Origin: Streptomyces sp. NRRL S-37
GTDB lineage: Bacteria > Actinomycetota > Actinomycetes > Streptomycetales > Streptomycetaceae
NCBI RefSeq assembly: GCF_000721605.1
Contig: NZ_JOIZ01000030.1
Span: 1 to 54,337 of the forward strand
Reading direction: 5' to 3'
Length of the DNA: 54,337 bases
A model generated the notes under the pieces. That model was not told where the DNA came from, made no database searches, and saw only the letters and a program-made list of their open reading frames with translations. The position numbers and the translations under genes are program-made. This document shows positions 16,511 to 24,617 of this stretch, piece after piece (the stretch's first letter is position 1; each line of letters begins with the position of its first letter).

Positions 16511-17116
16511 TCACGCCACCGCCATCCGTGCGCTCAGGCCCACGAAGCAGACGGCGAACACCCGGCGGACGCCGGTCATGATCCGGGGGCGGGCCGTCAG
16601 GCGGTCGCGCACGGCCGCGGCGCACATGCCGTACGCGGCGAAGACGACGAAGGTCAGGGCCATGAAGACCGCGCCGAGCTGGAGCATGAGACCGAGGGAG
16701 CCGGGCGTGCCGGCGGGGACGAACTGGGGGAGGAACGCGACGAAGAACATCGTCAGTTTCGGGTTCAGCACGTTGATCAGGACTCCTGAGGTGATCACGC
16801 GGAGCGCCGGCCGCGGTTCGGCCTCCGCCTCGACGGCCAGTGCGTCCTTGTCGCGCAGCGTCGCCCACGCCATGTACAGCAGGTAGCCGACACCGAGGTA
16901 CTTCACCACCGAGTAGGCGACGGCGCTGGTGTGCAGCAGCGCGGCGAGACCGCTGATCGTCGCCACCAGGTGCGGTACGACGCCGAGGGTGCAGCCGAGC
17001 GCGGCCACCACGCTCGCCCGGCGGCCGTGGGACAGCCCGGCGGCGAGGGTGTACACCACGCCGGTGCCGGGGGTGACCACCACGACCAGGGTGGTCAGCA
17101 GGAACGCGGGACTCAA
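16511..17116 (-). CDS. LysE/RhtB-family amino-acid exporter
   Basis: A 201-residue inner-membrane exporter with about five to six membrane segments. The N-terminus FLLTTLVVVVTPGTGVVYTLAAGLSHGRRA carries the family's P-G-x-G signature (seen here as TPGTGVVYT), and ITSGVLINVLNPKLTMFFVAFLPQF is the conserved central motif. The family exports lysine, arginine, threonine, homoserine or cysteine derivatives; the substrate here is unknown. The start is TTG 17116: GGAGGG lies five bases before it, no ATG or GTG is suitably placed, and it gives the normal family N-terminus. It is one base from the B3/B4 gene. Confidence 0.85.
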   Translation of the reverse strand: MSPAFLLTTLVVVVTPGTGVVYTLAAGLSHGRRASVVAALGCTLGVVPHLVATISGLAALLHTSAVAYSVVKYLGVGYLLYMAWATLRDKDALAVEAEAEPRPALRVITSGVLINVLNPKLTMFFVAFLPQFVPAGTPGSLGLMLQLGAVFMALTFVVFAAYGMCAAAVRDRLTARPRIMTGVRRVFAVCFVGLSARMAVA

Positions 17117-17253
17117 GGGAACCCTCCGGGAGGTCGACGGTCCTCCCAGCCTGCTGCGGTCATGGTCCGATGGGCAGAGCCAAAAGGCACCGGTCCGACC
17201 GGTCCAAAAGCCGCGGGGTGCCGGCCTGCCCGCCACCCCCGTCGGGCGGCGGC

Positions 17254-18432
17254 TCAGGTGCGGGCCACGAAGGGGCGGGAGAGCACGGTGACGGTGACGG
17301 AGACCGCGGCGAGCGCGGTGATCGTCGTGGCGGGGGCGAGGTGCTGGGCGATGCCGCCCGCCAGCGCGGCGCCGATGCCCTGCCACGTCATGCGGCCGGC
17401 CGACTCGACGCCCTGGACCTGGCCGCGGACCGGGTCGGGGGTCAGCGTCAGGAGCCGCTCCTGAAGGGGGAGGGTGGCGGCGAAACCGGCACTGGCGACG
17501 AACACGGCGGCCGTCGCCACAGGCAGGGGAGGGTGGAGGACGAACAGCAGGTAGGGGGCGGCGAGCAGCAGGCGCAGGGCGAACGCGCAGCGGCGTCGCC
17601 GTTCGGCGGTGAGGAGCCGTCCGACGGTCAGGTCGCCGAGGAGCATGCCCGCCGATCCGGCGGCCAGGAGGACACCGGCGTGGTCGGGGGCGTAGGAGAT
17701 GAACAGGGCCTCGCAGCCGACGATCAGTCCGTTGGGGACCCACAGGTTCAGCAGCAGCGCACGCGGGCCGGAGCGGGAGAGGAGCGCGGTGTTGGCCGTC
17801 CAGGTCTGCCGCAGGCCGGGGCGTCGGGGCGGGCGGATCGAGCGTTCCCGGACGGTCGTCGCCACCACGACCAGTCCGGTGCCGGTCAGGGCCGTCGCGG
17901 CGGCGAAGACGTCCTGTGGGCTCAGGTACCGCAGCAGTACGGCGCCGAGCGCGTAGCCGAGGACGGCCATGCCGCCCGAGGTGATGTTCATCAGCGAACG
18001 TGCCGGGACGTACGCGGAGGCCGGCACCACCTCGGCGAGCAGCCCCATCCGGGTGCCGGTCCCCAGGGACTGGAAGAAGCCCAGCACCAGGAGGAGGGCG
18101 AAGCGGACGGCCAGTGGCAGTCCGGGGACCGCCTGCGCGGCCACGCCCAGCAGCGAGACGCACTGGAGCGCGACGAGGGTGCGGCGGGGGCGGTTCCCGT
18201 CCGCGACCGACATCAGCGTCATCGCGCCGAGCACGGTCGCGAAGGCGGCGCCGTACATGCTCACGGCCGTCAGGAACGGGGAGCCGGTCTGCCGGTCGAC
18301 CAGCGTGGCGAGCGCGAAGCCCGACAGCGTGCTCGCGGCGACCGTGAGGGTGAAGCTCGCGTACAGGCCGGTGAACTCGCGGTTGCCGAGCAACGCGCGG
18401 TACGTGGTGGGTTCGGAGGTGTCGGAGGGCAT
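17254..18432 (-). CDS. Major facilitator superfamily transporter
   Basis: A 392-residue MFS protein with twelve predicted membrane segments. Features are the first helix region LYASFTLTVAASTLSGFALATLVDR, the cytoplasmic loop DGNRPRRTLVALQ (motif-A-like), and the central linker VRERSIRPPRRPGLRQTW. No substrate can be assigned; drug or metabolite efflux is the usual guess for this group. The ATG at 18432 directly follows a hairpin with a T6 tract, so expression may be attenuated. A fragment of a second copy of this gene lies 1.86 kb upstream. Confidence 0.85.
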   Translation of the reverse strand: MPSDTSEPTTYRALLGNREFTGLYASFTLTVAASTLSGFALATLVDRQTGSPFLTAVSMYGAAFATVLGAMTLMSVADGNRPRRTLVALQCVSLLGVAAQAVPGLPLAVRFALLLVLGFFQSLGTGTRMGLLAEVVPASAYVPARSLMNITSGGMAVLGYALGAVLLRYLSPQDVFAAATALTGTGLVVVATTVRERSIRPPRRPGLRQTWTANTALLSRSGPRALLLNLWVPNGLIVGCEALFISYAPDHAGVLLAAGSAGMLLGDLTVGRLLTAERRRRCAFALRLLLAAPYLLFVLHPPLPVATAAVFVASAGFAATLPLQERLLTLTPDPVRGQVQGVESAGRMTWQGIGAALAGGIAQHLAPATTITALAAVSVTVTVLSRPFVART

Positions 18433-18433
18433 G

Positions 18434-18472
18434 AAAAAAGCCTTCGAACGCTCCCGCGGGGGCGTCGAAGGC
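18434..18472 (-). terminator. Intrinsic terminator or attenuator at the MFS start codon
   Basis: Read leftward, GCCTTCGA (18472-18465) pairs exactly with TCGAAGGC (18447-18440), the stem continues with CGC/GCG, and a run of six T (18439-18434) follows. The ATG of the MFS gene is one base later. A possible -10 (TAGAGT, about 18488-18483) sits just upstream, so the 5' leader could consist of little more than this hairpin. It is also placed to end transcription from the dehydrogenase gene. Confidence 0.7.
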
Positions 18473-18501
18473 CAACGCGCACACTCTAGCGCCCCGCGAC
18501 C

Positions 18502-19461
18502 TCAGCCGAGGCGGCGGATCGGGGTGCCGGACAGGTAGGCCTCGATGTCCTCGACCGCCTGGCCGTAGTACGTGCGGTAGTTGAGCCGGGAGACGTAGCC
18601 GAGGTGCGGGGTGGCCAGGAGGCGGGGGGCGGTGCGCATCGGATGGTCGGCGGGGAGCGGCTCCGTGTCGAAGACGTCGACCGCCGCGCCCGCGATACGG
18701 CCCTCGCGCACCGCGGTGAGCAGGGCGTCCTGGTCGACGAGTGCCGAGCGGGAGGTGTTGACCAGGTGGGCGGTCGGCTTCATCAGGGCCAGTTCGGGGG
18801 CGCCCAGGATGCCCCGGGTGGTGTCGCCCAGGACGAGGTGGAGCGACACGAAGTCGGCGGTGCGGAGCAGTTCCTCCTTCGAGGGGGCCAGTTCGACGCC
18901 CACCTCGTCCGTGCGCTCCTCGGTGAGGTGCGGGCTCCACGCGGTGACCTCCATGCCGAAGGCGAGGCCCACCCGCGCCACCCTGCTGCCGATCTTGCCC
19001 AGTCCGAGCAGACCGAGGCGGCGGCCGTGCAGATCCGCGCCGACCGTCGACTGCCAGGGGCCGCCCGTGCGCAGGGCGTTGTTCTCCGGGACGATGCCGC
19101 GGGCCAGCCCGAGCAGCAGCGCCCAGGTCAGCTCCACCGGCGGGGTGGGGGAGCTCTGGGTGCCGCAGACCGTGACGCCGTTGCGTTCGGCGGCGGCGTA
19201 GTCGATGACCGAGTTGCGCATGCCGGACGCGACGAGCAGCTTCAGCCGGGGGAGCCGGTCGAGCAGGGAGGCGCGGAACGGGACGCGTTCCCGCAGCGTC
19301 ACCGCGATGTCGAAGTCCGCGAGCACCGCGGCCAGTTCGTCCTCCGTGGCGAAGTGCTCGGTGAAGGGGGTCACCTCCACGCGGTCGTGGAGGGGGCTCC
19401 AGTCGGCGATCGTGGTGGCGATGTCCTGGAAGTCGTCGAGCACGGCACAGCGAAGCCGCAT
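18502..19461 (-). CDS. D-2-hydroxyacid dehydrogenase family protein
   Basis: A 319-residue NAD(P)-dependent oxidoreductase of the D-isomer-specific 2-hydroxyacid dehydrogenase family. The Rossmann motif is LGLLGLGKIGSRVA, the substrate-binding arginine is in HLVNTSRSALVD, and the catalytic histidine is in ATPHLGYVS near the C-terminus. Family members reduce or oxidise small 2-keto and 2-hydroxy acids (glycerate, lactate, phosphoglycerate, glyoxylate); which one is not visible. The start ATG at 19461 gives the usual N-terminus. It reads towards the MFS gene, but a terminator-like hairpin separates them. Confidence 0.9.
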   Translation of the reverse strand: MRLRCAVLDDFQDIATTIADWSPLHDRVEVTPFTEHFATEDELAAVLADFDIAVTLRERVPFRASLLDRLPRLKLLVASGMRNSVIDYAAAERNGVTVCGTQSSPTPPVELTWALLLGLARGIVPENNALRTGGPWQSTVGADLHGRRLGLLGLGKIGSRVARVGLAFGMEVTAWSPHLTEERTDEVGVELAPSKEELLRTADFVSLHLVLGDTTRGILGAPELALMKPTAHLVNTSRSALVDQDALLTAVREGRIAGAAVDVFDTEPLPADHPMRTAPRLLATPHLGYVSRLNYRTYYGQAVEDIEAYLSGTPIRRLG

Positions 19462-19539
19462 GTCGGTCCTTTCCCGTGAGCCGGTGCCCCCGCCACGGCT
19501 CGGGCGGGCGCCCCTGGATTGTCCGGCATGAGCTGCGGT

Positions 19540-19721
19540 CGTGGCCGGGGGCGTGGGAGATGAACAGGGCCTCGCAGCCGACGATCAGTCCGCCTGGGAC
19601 CCACGGGTCCAGCAGCAGGGCGCGCGGGCCGGCGCGGGGAGGAGCGCGGTGTTCGTCGTCCAGGTTCGGCGCAGTCCGGGGCGGCGGGGCGGGCGGATCG
19701 AGCGTTCCCGGACGGTCACCG
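19540..19721 (-). pseudogene. Fragment of a second MFS transporter gene
   Basis: These 182 nt match the segment 17680-17862 of the intact MFS gene at roughly 85% by eye. Both code the central linker VRERSIRPPRRPGL and the helix PNGLIVGCEALFIS (here PGGLIVGCEALFIS). One base is missing in the fragment (GGCGCGGGGAGG against GGAGCGGGAGAGG), which splits the reading frame. Nothing similar to the rest of the gene was seen on either side. It is a remnant of a duplication or of a paralogue deleted on both ends. Confidence 0.75.
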
Positions 19722-19820
19722 CCGTCACCATGGGCACGACCCGGCACCGGCGCCGGCGGTTCCAGCCGTACCGGACGCCGGCACGACGGCACGGGCACCC
19801 GCGGTGGCACCCGTGAGGGC

Positions 19821-19907
19821 TCAGTCGACCGTCCAGATACCGACGATGACGCCAACTGCTATCGCGATCACCCAGAGGGCGACCCGTATCTTCTTGGAGT
19901 TCTCCAT
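19821..19907 (-). CDS. 28-residue single-pass membrane peptide
   Basis: A tiny gene reading MENSKKIRVALWVIAIAVGV-IVGIWTVD (hyphen only breaks the line). A basic N-terminus (KKIR) precedes one hydrophobic helix of about 18 residues. GGAGGAAGG lies about nine bases before the ATG, an unusually good ribosome-binding site. It lies 89 nt downstream of the broken RHS gene on the same strand. Immunity to an RHS toxin, or a small toxin in its own right, are both possible; nothing in the sequence decides. The wider gap 19462-19820 contains only the MFS fragment. Confidence 0.6.
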   Translation of the reverse strand: MENSKKIRVALWVIAIAVGVIVGIWTVD

Positions 19908-19996
19908 GAGATGGCCTTCCTCCCGTTGTCAAGACGTCGTGCGGAGAGGTGGGAAGGGCGGGGGATCTCGGCCCCCGCCCTCCTGCCTTGCCCCGA

Positions 19997-21630
19997 TCAG
20001 TCGGGGATGAACCCGCCGGTGGGATCAGCGCAAGCCCACAGGTCCCCCATTTCTTCGCTCCAGTCGCTACCGTCTTCGTCCAGTATCGAATTCGTGGTGT
20101 AGCAGGCGGCGACATAGCCGGGCGTCGGCTTCGCCCAGCGCCCCACGGTTTTCGCTCCCGACTTCAGCGCCCCGGCGATGTCGTCCCACAGGAGTCCGGT
20201 GGGGTCGACGCGGTTGACGGGGTCGCCGGCGGCGTAGAGGTAGGGGTTCTCCTCCTGGCCGGAGGGGTCGGGCTGGGTGAAGCGGCCGAGGGCGGGGTCG
20301 TAGTAGCGGTGGCCCATCTTGTACAGGCCGGTGGGGTCAGCGGGTCGGTGACCTTGGTGACCTCGCCGTCCGCGTTGTGCGTGTAGACCGTCTCGTCGCC
20401 GTCGGGGTCGGTGACCGTCGTGGTGCCGGCGTCGGACGGGGTGGCCGCGCTGTAGTCGTAGCGCCAGGTCGGGCCGGTGTGGCCGCTGGGGGAGGACTCG
20501 GTGGCGCGCTGCACGGAGGTGACGCGGTTGTGGCCGTCGTAGGTGAAGAGGGCGACCGTGCCCTCGGGGGTGGTCACCTTCGTCACCCGGCGTGAGGAGT
20601 CGTACTCGTAGGCGGTGGCCTTGCCCGCGGTGTCGGTGACCTTGACGAGGTTGCCGGCCGCGTCGAGGTCGAGGACGGCGGTGCGGCCGGTGTGGTCCTT
20701 GGCCTGCCACTGGTTGCCGTAGGTCTTGACCAGGTCGATCCAGCGGCCGGAGCGGGTCTCGGTGAGTTTGAAGCCCTTGTGCTCGCTGCCCTCGTCGTAC
20801 TGGTCGACGGTGATCGTGCCGTCGTTCCTGTCCGTGACCCTGGTGAGTGTGCCGTGCTCGTCGTACGTGTCCCGGGTGCCGGACTTGCGGTCGGTCAGCG
20901 TGTAGGTGCCGTCCGCGTTCTTCCTCAGGTCCTTGGAGTAGCCGGTCGGGGTGGTGTAACCCCCCGTGCTCGTCTCCTCGAAGCGCAGGGCGTCGCCGGT
21001 GGCGTCGAAGACGACGACCTCGCCCTCGCCGACCTGGAGATAACGCTCGTAGGCCTGCCACCAGCGCTGCGACACCTTCCCCCAGGGCGCGTCGAGGGAG
21101 TTGTAGGTACGGGTGAGCCGGAGCTTCCGGCCCACCCCGGCGATGTCGAAGTCGGTGGCCGCCAGCATCAGGTTGCCGTCGGAGACGTTCACCCGCGCCA
21201 CCAGCGCGTCGTTCAGGCGGGTGTCGAGGATGCGGTGCCAGGGCACCTCGCCCTGCCCCTCGGGGACGTACGCCGTCTCGGCGGCAGCGGCCGTACGGGC
21301 GGGAGAGCCCTTTCCGGTCGCGCGGGCGGTGGCGTCCTCTCCGGCCGTGCGGGCCTCCTGCGCCGCATGCCATGCGGCGACCTCCGCGGACGGCTCCGCC
21401 TCCGCGCGGGAGACCGGAGGCTTCGTCGAACCCGCCGGCGTGACCGGGGCCTCGACCTTGGTCGGCTCGGTCCACGGGCTCTCCGGCTCCGGCAGCACGG
21501 GCTTCGGCGTCGCTGCCAGGCCGGGTGCCGCGGCGATCACCACGGCGGCCGTGGTGATCGCCGCGACGAGGGCGGTTCTGTGTGTTCTCCGGGCACGCCA
21601 CGACGGCGTGCGCGCGGCACGCGAGTGCAT
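19997..21630 (-). pseudogene. Secreted RHS/YD-repeat protein, broken by a frameshift or deletion
   Basis: The first part (21630 down to about 20340, some 430 residues) starts with a signal peptide (THRTALVAAITTAAVVIAAAP) and runs through RHS/YD-type repeats such as TRTYNSLDAPWG, YEYDSSRRVTKVTTPEG and WRYDYSAATPSDAG. The reading frame then shifts, and in the next frame (about 115 residues) come the RHS core end, GHRYYDPALGRFTQPDPSG and NPYLYAAGDPVNRVDPTG, and a 64-residue unique C-terminus ending DPTGGFIPD. The junction has two GACCC copies eight bases apart (20346-20342 and 20338-20334), and the many repeats normally found between these parts are missing. This fits a deletion at short direct repeats. 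Confidence 0.85.
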
Positions 21631-21844
21631 CAGCTTCCCCCACAGGGAGTCAGGAGTACGACAGGCAGACAGTCGGAACCGGAGACCCCCACGGTCACCG
21701 GCGCCCCACAAGGTGTCACAGGACGCACACAAGGCGACGCGGCGTGCCCTCGAACGTCATATGCATACGGGCCGGAATCAGCCCTACCGCTTAGCGGTGG
21801 CAAGTAGGGGTGTTCTTGGGCGAAGTGGACCGACAGAGGCGTGA

Positions 21845-21910
21845 AATTGTCCGCCCTCTACCCTTTTCGCAGGACGGCATCGACCGAAAAGCTTCAAGGT
21901 AGGGACAATT
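21845..21910. repeat. AATTGTCC / GGACAATT inverted repeat
   Basis: AATTGTCC at 21845-21852 and GGACAATT at 21903-21910 are exact inverted copies 50 nt apart, and in each arm CTACC follows on the same side. They lie in the 524-nt gap 21631-22154 between the RHS gene and a small membrane protein gene. A T6 tract at 21937-21942 is preceded by a weak CTCT/AGAG stem. No gene was recognised in this gap. Confidence 0.35.
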
Positions 21911-22154
21911 CGGAATGCTTGCCGCTCTCCAGAGGGTTTTTTCGGCCAGGTTCGCGACGGGGTGACCCGACCATGCGGACAGCGCTTGCGCGGTCCTCTC
22001 GGGGCGGATGCGGGAAAACGCCTGGCGGGAAGTTGTCTCAGAGAGCGTGTTCGCTCCGTGACGGTTCTGTGGGAGCGGTCCCACGGCTTGCACACTGATC
22101 GCGTCCGGCCGATCCGGCCACGTTCGCCCCCTTTCCGTGAAGGACCCTCCCGCG

Positions 22155-22469
22155 ATGAGCGAACCCGGCAGATCCCTGCCCTCCTGCCGTTCCCGTACGC
22201 GGCGCCCCACCGCCCCGAACCGGTTCACCGGCCCTGTCCGGTGGGCCGGGCGCCTGCTGTGCTGGAACCTCGCCGCCGGCATGGCCGCGGCCGCGGCCGA
22301 CCTCCTCCTCGCACCGTCAGCCGGCTGGTGGCCCGTCCTCTGGCCGCTGCCCTGGTACCTCACCTGCGCGTCCCTCCTCGCCTGGGCCGTCCTGCGCGCC
22401 CGCGAGAAGGCCGCGCACCGGCCGCCGGACGAGGAGGACCTTCCCGGGAAGTGGGACACGGCGGCCTGA
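22155..22469 (+). CDS. Small two-helix membrane protein
   Basis: A 104-residue hypothetical protein with a basic, proline-rich N-terminus (about 35 residues), then two hydrophobic helices: [22 protein letters not shown] and [19 protein letters not shown] polar acidic tail ends it. No family is recognised. ATG 22155 is chosen because AAGGA lies nine bases upstream; an in-frame GTG at 22137 would place that site inside the gene. It is the first of two genes ending with hemB, 115 nt apart, which may be co-transcribed. Confidence 0.6.
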   Translation: MSEPGRSLPSCRSRTRRPTAPNRFTGPVRWAGRLLCWNLAAGMAAAAADLLLAPSAGWWPVLWPLPWYLTCASLLAWAVLRAREKAAHRPPDEEDLPGKWDTAA

Positions 22470-22584
22470 GAGGGACGCGCGTGACATGGCCGTGGTCCGG
22501 GGAGACGCCGGGCTCGGCCCCCGGAGGCGCGGGCCGACTGCGCGTCGGCAAAGGCACGGGTGGGGCGGGCGTAGCGTAGGTGGT

Positions 22585-23577
22585 ATGACGACGTACGGAT
22601 CCTTCCCCGGCACGCGGCCGCGGCGTCTGCGTACCACCCCCGCCATGCGGCGCATGGTCGCCGAGACCCGGCTGCACCCCGCCGACCTCATCCTCCCGGC
22701 CTTCGTGCGGGAGGGCGCGGGCGAGCCGGTGCCGATCGCGGCGATGCCGGGTGTCGTGCAGCACACGCGGGACAGCCTGAAGAAGGCGGCGGCGGAGGCC
22801 GTGGCGGCCGGGATCTCCGGGATCATGCTGTTCGGCGTGCCGGAGGAGTCCAAGAAGGACGCCGTCGGGACGCCGGGCACCGACCCGGACGGGATCCTCC
22901 AGGTGGCCCTGCGGGACGTGCGGGCCGAGGTCGGGGACGACCTGCTCGTCATGTCCGACCTGTGCCTCGACGAGACCACCGACCACGGGCACTGCGGGGT
23001 CCTCGACGAGCAGGGGCGCGTCGACAACGACGCCACGCTGGAGCGGTACGCCGAGATGGCCCAGGTGCAGGCCGACGCGGGCGCCCACGTGGTCGGGCCG
23101 AGCGGGATGATGGACGGGCAGATCGGCGTCATCCGCGACGCCCTCGACCAGATCGGGCGGGAGGACGTCGCGATCCTCGCCTACACCGCCAAGTACGCCT
23201 CCGCCTTCTACGGGCCGTTCCGGGAGGCCGTCGGCTCCTCGCTCAAGGGCGACCGCAAGACGTACCAGCAGGACCCGGCGAACCTCCGCGAGTCGATGCG
23301 CGAGCTGGCGCTCGACCTGGAGGAGGGCGCCGACATGGTGATGGTGAAGCCGGCGGGCCCGTACCTGGACGTCCTGGCGCGGGTCGCGGACGCGGTGGAC
23401 GTGCCGGTGGCCGCGTACCAGATCTCCGGTGAGTACTCGATGATCGAGGCCGCCGCCGAGAAGGGCTGGATCGACCGGGACCGGGCGATCCTGGAGTCGC
23501 TGACCGGCATCAAGCGGGCCGGTGCGCGCAGCATCCTCACCTACTGGGCCGTCGAGGCGGCCCGCGCCCTGCGCTGA
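22585..23577 (+). CDS. hemB: Delta-aminolevulinic acid dehydratase (porphobilinogen synthase)
   Basis: A 330-residue enzyme condensing two 5-aminolevulinate molecules into porphobilinogen, the substrate of HemC. The two active-site lysines are in [13 protein letters not shown] and [13 protein letters not shown]. The metal-site loop reads [20 protein letters not shown]: one of the three zinc-binding cysteines is replaced by aspartate, a mixed form between the zinc and magnesium types. ATG 22585 gives the common N-terminus [19 protein letters not shown]. It is separated by 16 kb from rex-hemACD, and no Rex operator was seen ahead of it. Confidence 0.96.
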   Translation: MTTYGSFPGTRPRRLRTTPAMRRMVAETRLHPADLILPAFVREGAGEPVPIAAMPGVVQHTRDSLKKAAAEAVAAGISGIMLFGVPEESKKDAVGTPGTDPDGILQVALRDVRAEVGDDLLVMSDLCLDETTDHGHCGVLDEQGRVDNDATLERYAEMAQVQADAGAHVVGPSGMMDGQIGVIRDALDQIGREDVAILAYTAKYASAFYGPFREAVGSSLKGDRKTYQQDPANLRESMRELALDLEEGADMVMVKPAGPYLDVLARVADAVDVPVAAYQISGEYSMIEAAAEKGWIDRDRAILESLTGIKRAGARSILTYWAVEAARALR

Positions 23578-23685
23578 CGCCTGGCCCCTGACCCCTGCCG
23601 CATGCCCGCGGCCCGTCCCTCCCTGCCTGCCGAGGAGCGGGCCGGGCGGGACGGGCGGGCCGGGGAGCAGGGCGGGGGCCGCGTT

Positions 23686-24417
23686 CTAGTACAGGGCGTT
23701 GTCCATGGTGGACTGCCAGTAGGTGACCTGCAGGGCGTCGTCGACGTGGACGCCGCCGGAGGGCAGGCTCACGGTGGCGATCGAGCCGTCACCGAACGGA
23801 ATCGTGAGGGTGTTCACCGTGTGCCCGTTCCCGGCGCTGCCGTCGGCGGCCGACAGCAGCACGCCCGCGTAACCGGACTTGCCGGGCTCCAGGGTCGTCA
23901 CCGCCTGCGGCTTGGTCTCCTCGAAGACCGGCGGCACGGACTGGGCCTCGCCGAACTTCGCCTGCGGGTAGGCGGGCAGGTAGCAGCTCTTCGAGCCGGT
24001 GTTGGTGGCGGTCAGCAGCAGGTGGTTGACCGGGCGCTCCACCTCGGTGGCGGTGATCTTCACGGCGGACGCGGAGCACTTGCCGAGGGTGCCCTTGTCC
24101 TGCGTGCCGGAGTCGTTCCCGGAGCCCTTTTCGTTCCCGTTCCCGGACCCGCCTGCCGTGCCGTTGTTCTCGCCGGCGCCCGAGGAGCCGGACGAACCGC
24201 CCTTGTCGCCCTGGGCGTCCGTACCGTTCGAGCCGTTGTCTCCGGACGTGCCGGCGGAGTCCGCGGTGGACGGCTTCGCCTCGGCGGTGGCCGTGGTGGA
24301 GGAGGACGGGCTGTCGGCGCCCGTGTCCGATCCGCCCTCGCAGGCCGTCAGTGCCAGCGCCGCCAGGGCGACGGTGGACGCGGCGAACAGGCGGGTGCGG
24401 ACGGTGCGTACGGACAT
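23686..24417 (-). CDS. DUF4232 lipoprotein
   Basis: A 243-residue secreted lipoprotein with signal peptide and lipobox LAALALTAC, a linker of some 80 Ser/Gly/Asn-rich residues, and a DUF4232 domain from about residue 113: KCSASAVKITATEVERP, LTATNTGSKSCYLPAYP, and LLSAADGSAGNGHTVNTL. It is anchored to the outside of the membrane; function unknown. It is divergent from the membrane-anchored HTH protein, with 200 nt between the starts. The same plan appears in the gene at 13470-14105, though the two are not close in sequence. Confidence 0.88.
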   Translation of the reverse strand: MSVRTVRTRLFAASTVALAALALTACEGGSDTGADSPSSSTTATAEAKPSTADSAGTSGDNGSNGTDAQGDKGGSSGSSGAGENNGTAGGSGNGNEKGSGNDSGTQDKGTLGKCSASAVKITATEVERPVNHLLLTATNTGSKSCYLPAYPQAKFGEAQSVPPVFEETKPQAVTTLEPGKSGYAGVLLSAADGSAGNGHTVNTLTIPFGDGSIATVSLPSGGVHVDDALQVTYWQSTMDNALY

Positions 24418-24617
24418 GGTGGAACCCCTTCGGATGTGGCTGGAGTGTGCGGGCCGCTCAACTGGTGGTCAGGAACGGCTGCTTGGATGACCACAGCGTG
24501 TGGCACGGTCCGTCCCGGTCGCCAGCCACGCCGGGACATGCGGGACAATGGAATGACGAAAACGGCTCTGAGCTGGGGAAACGGCGTCCCGCTGGGACGT
24601 GGTGCGGGGATGCGGGA

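Noticed and set aside
16511..19855. 1114-codon minus-strand frame through LysE, MFS and dehydrogenase regions
   Set aside because: Only its last 201 codons (from TTG 17116) are a real gene. The rest is the GC-biased second frame of the neighbouring genes, rich in Pro, Arg and His.
21841..22098. 85-codon plus-strand frame
   Set aside because: No ribosome-binding site, no motif, and composition unlike coding DNA of the region.
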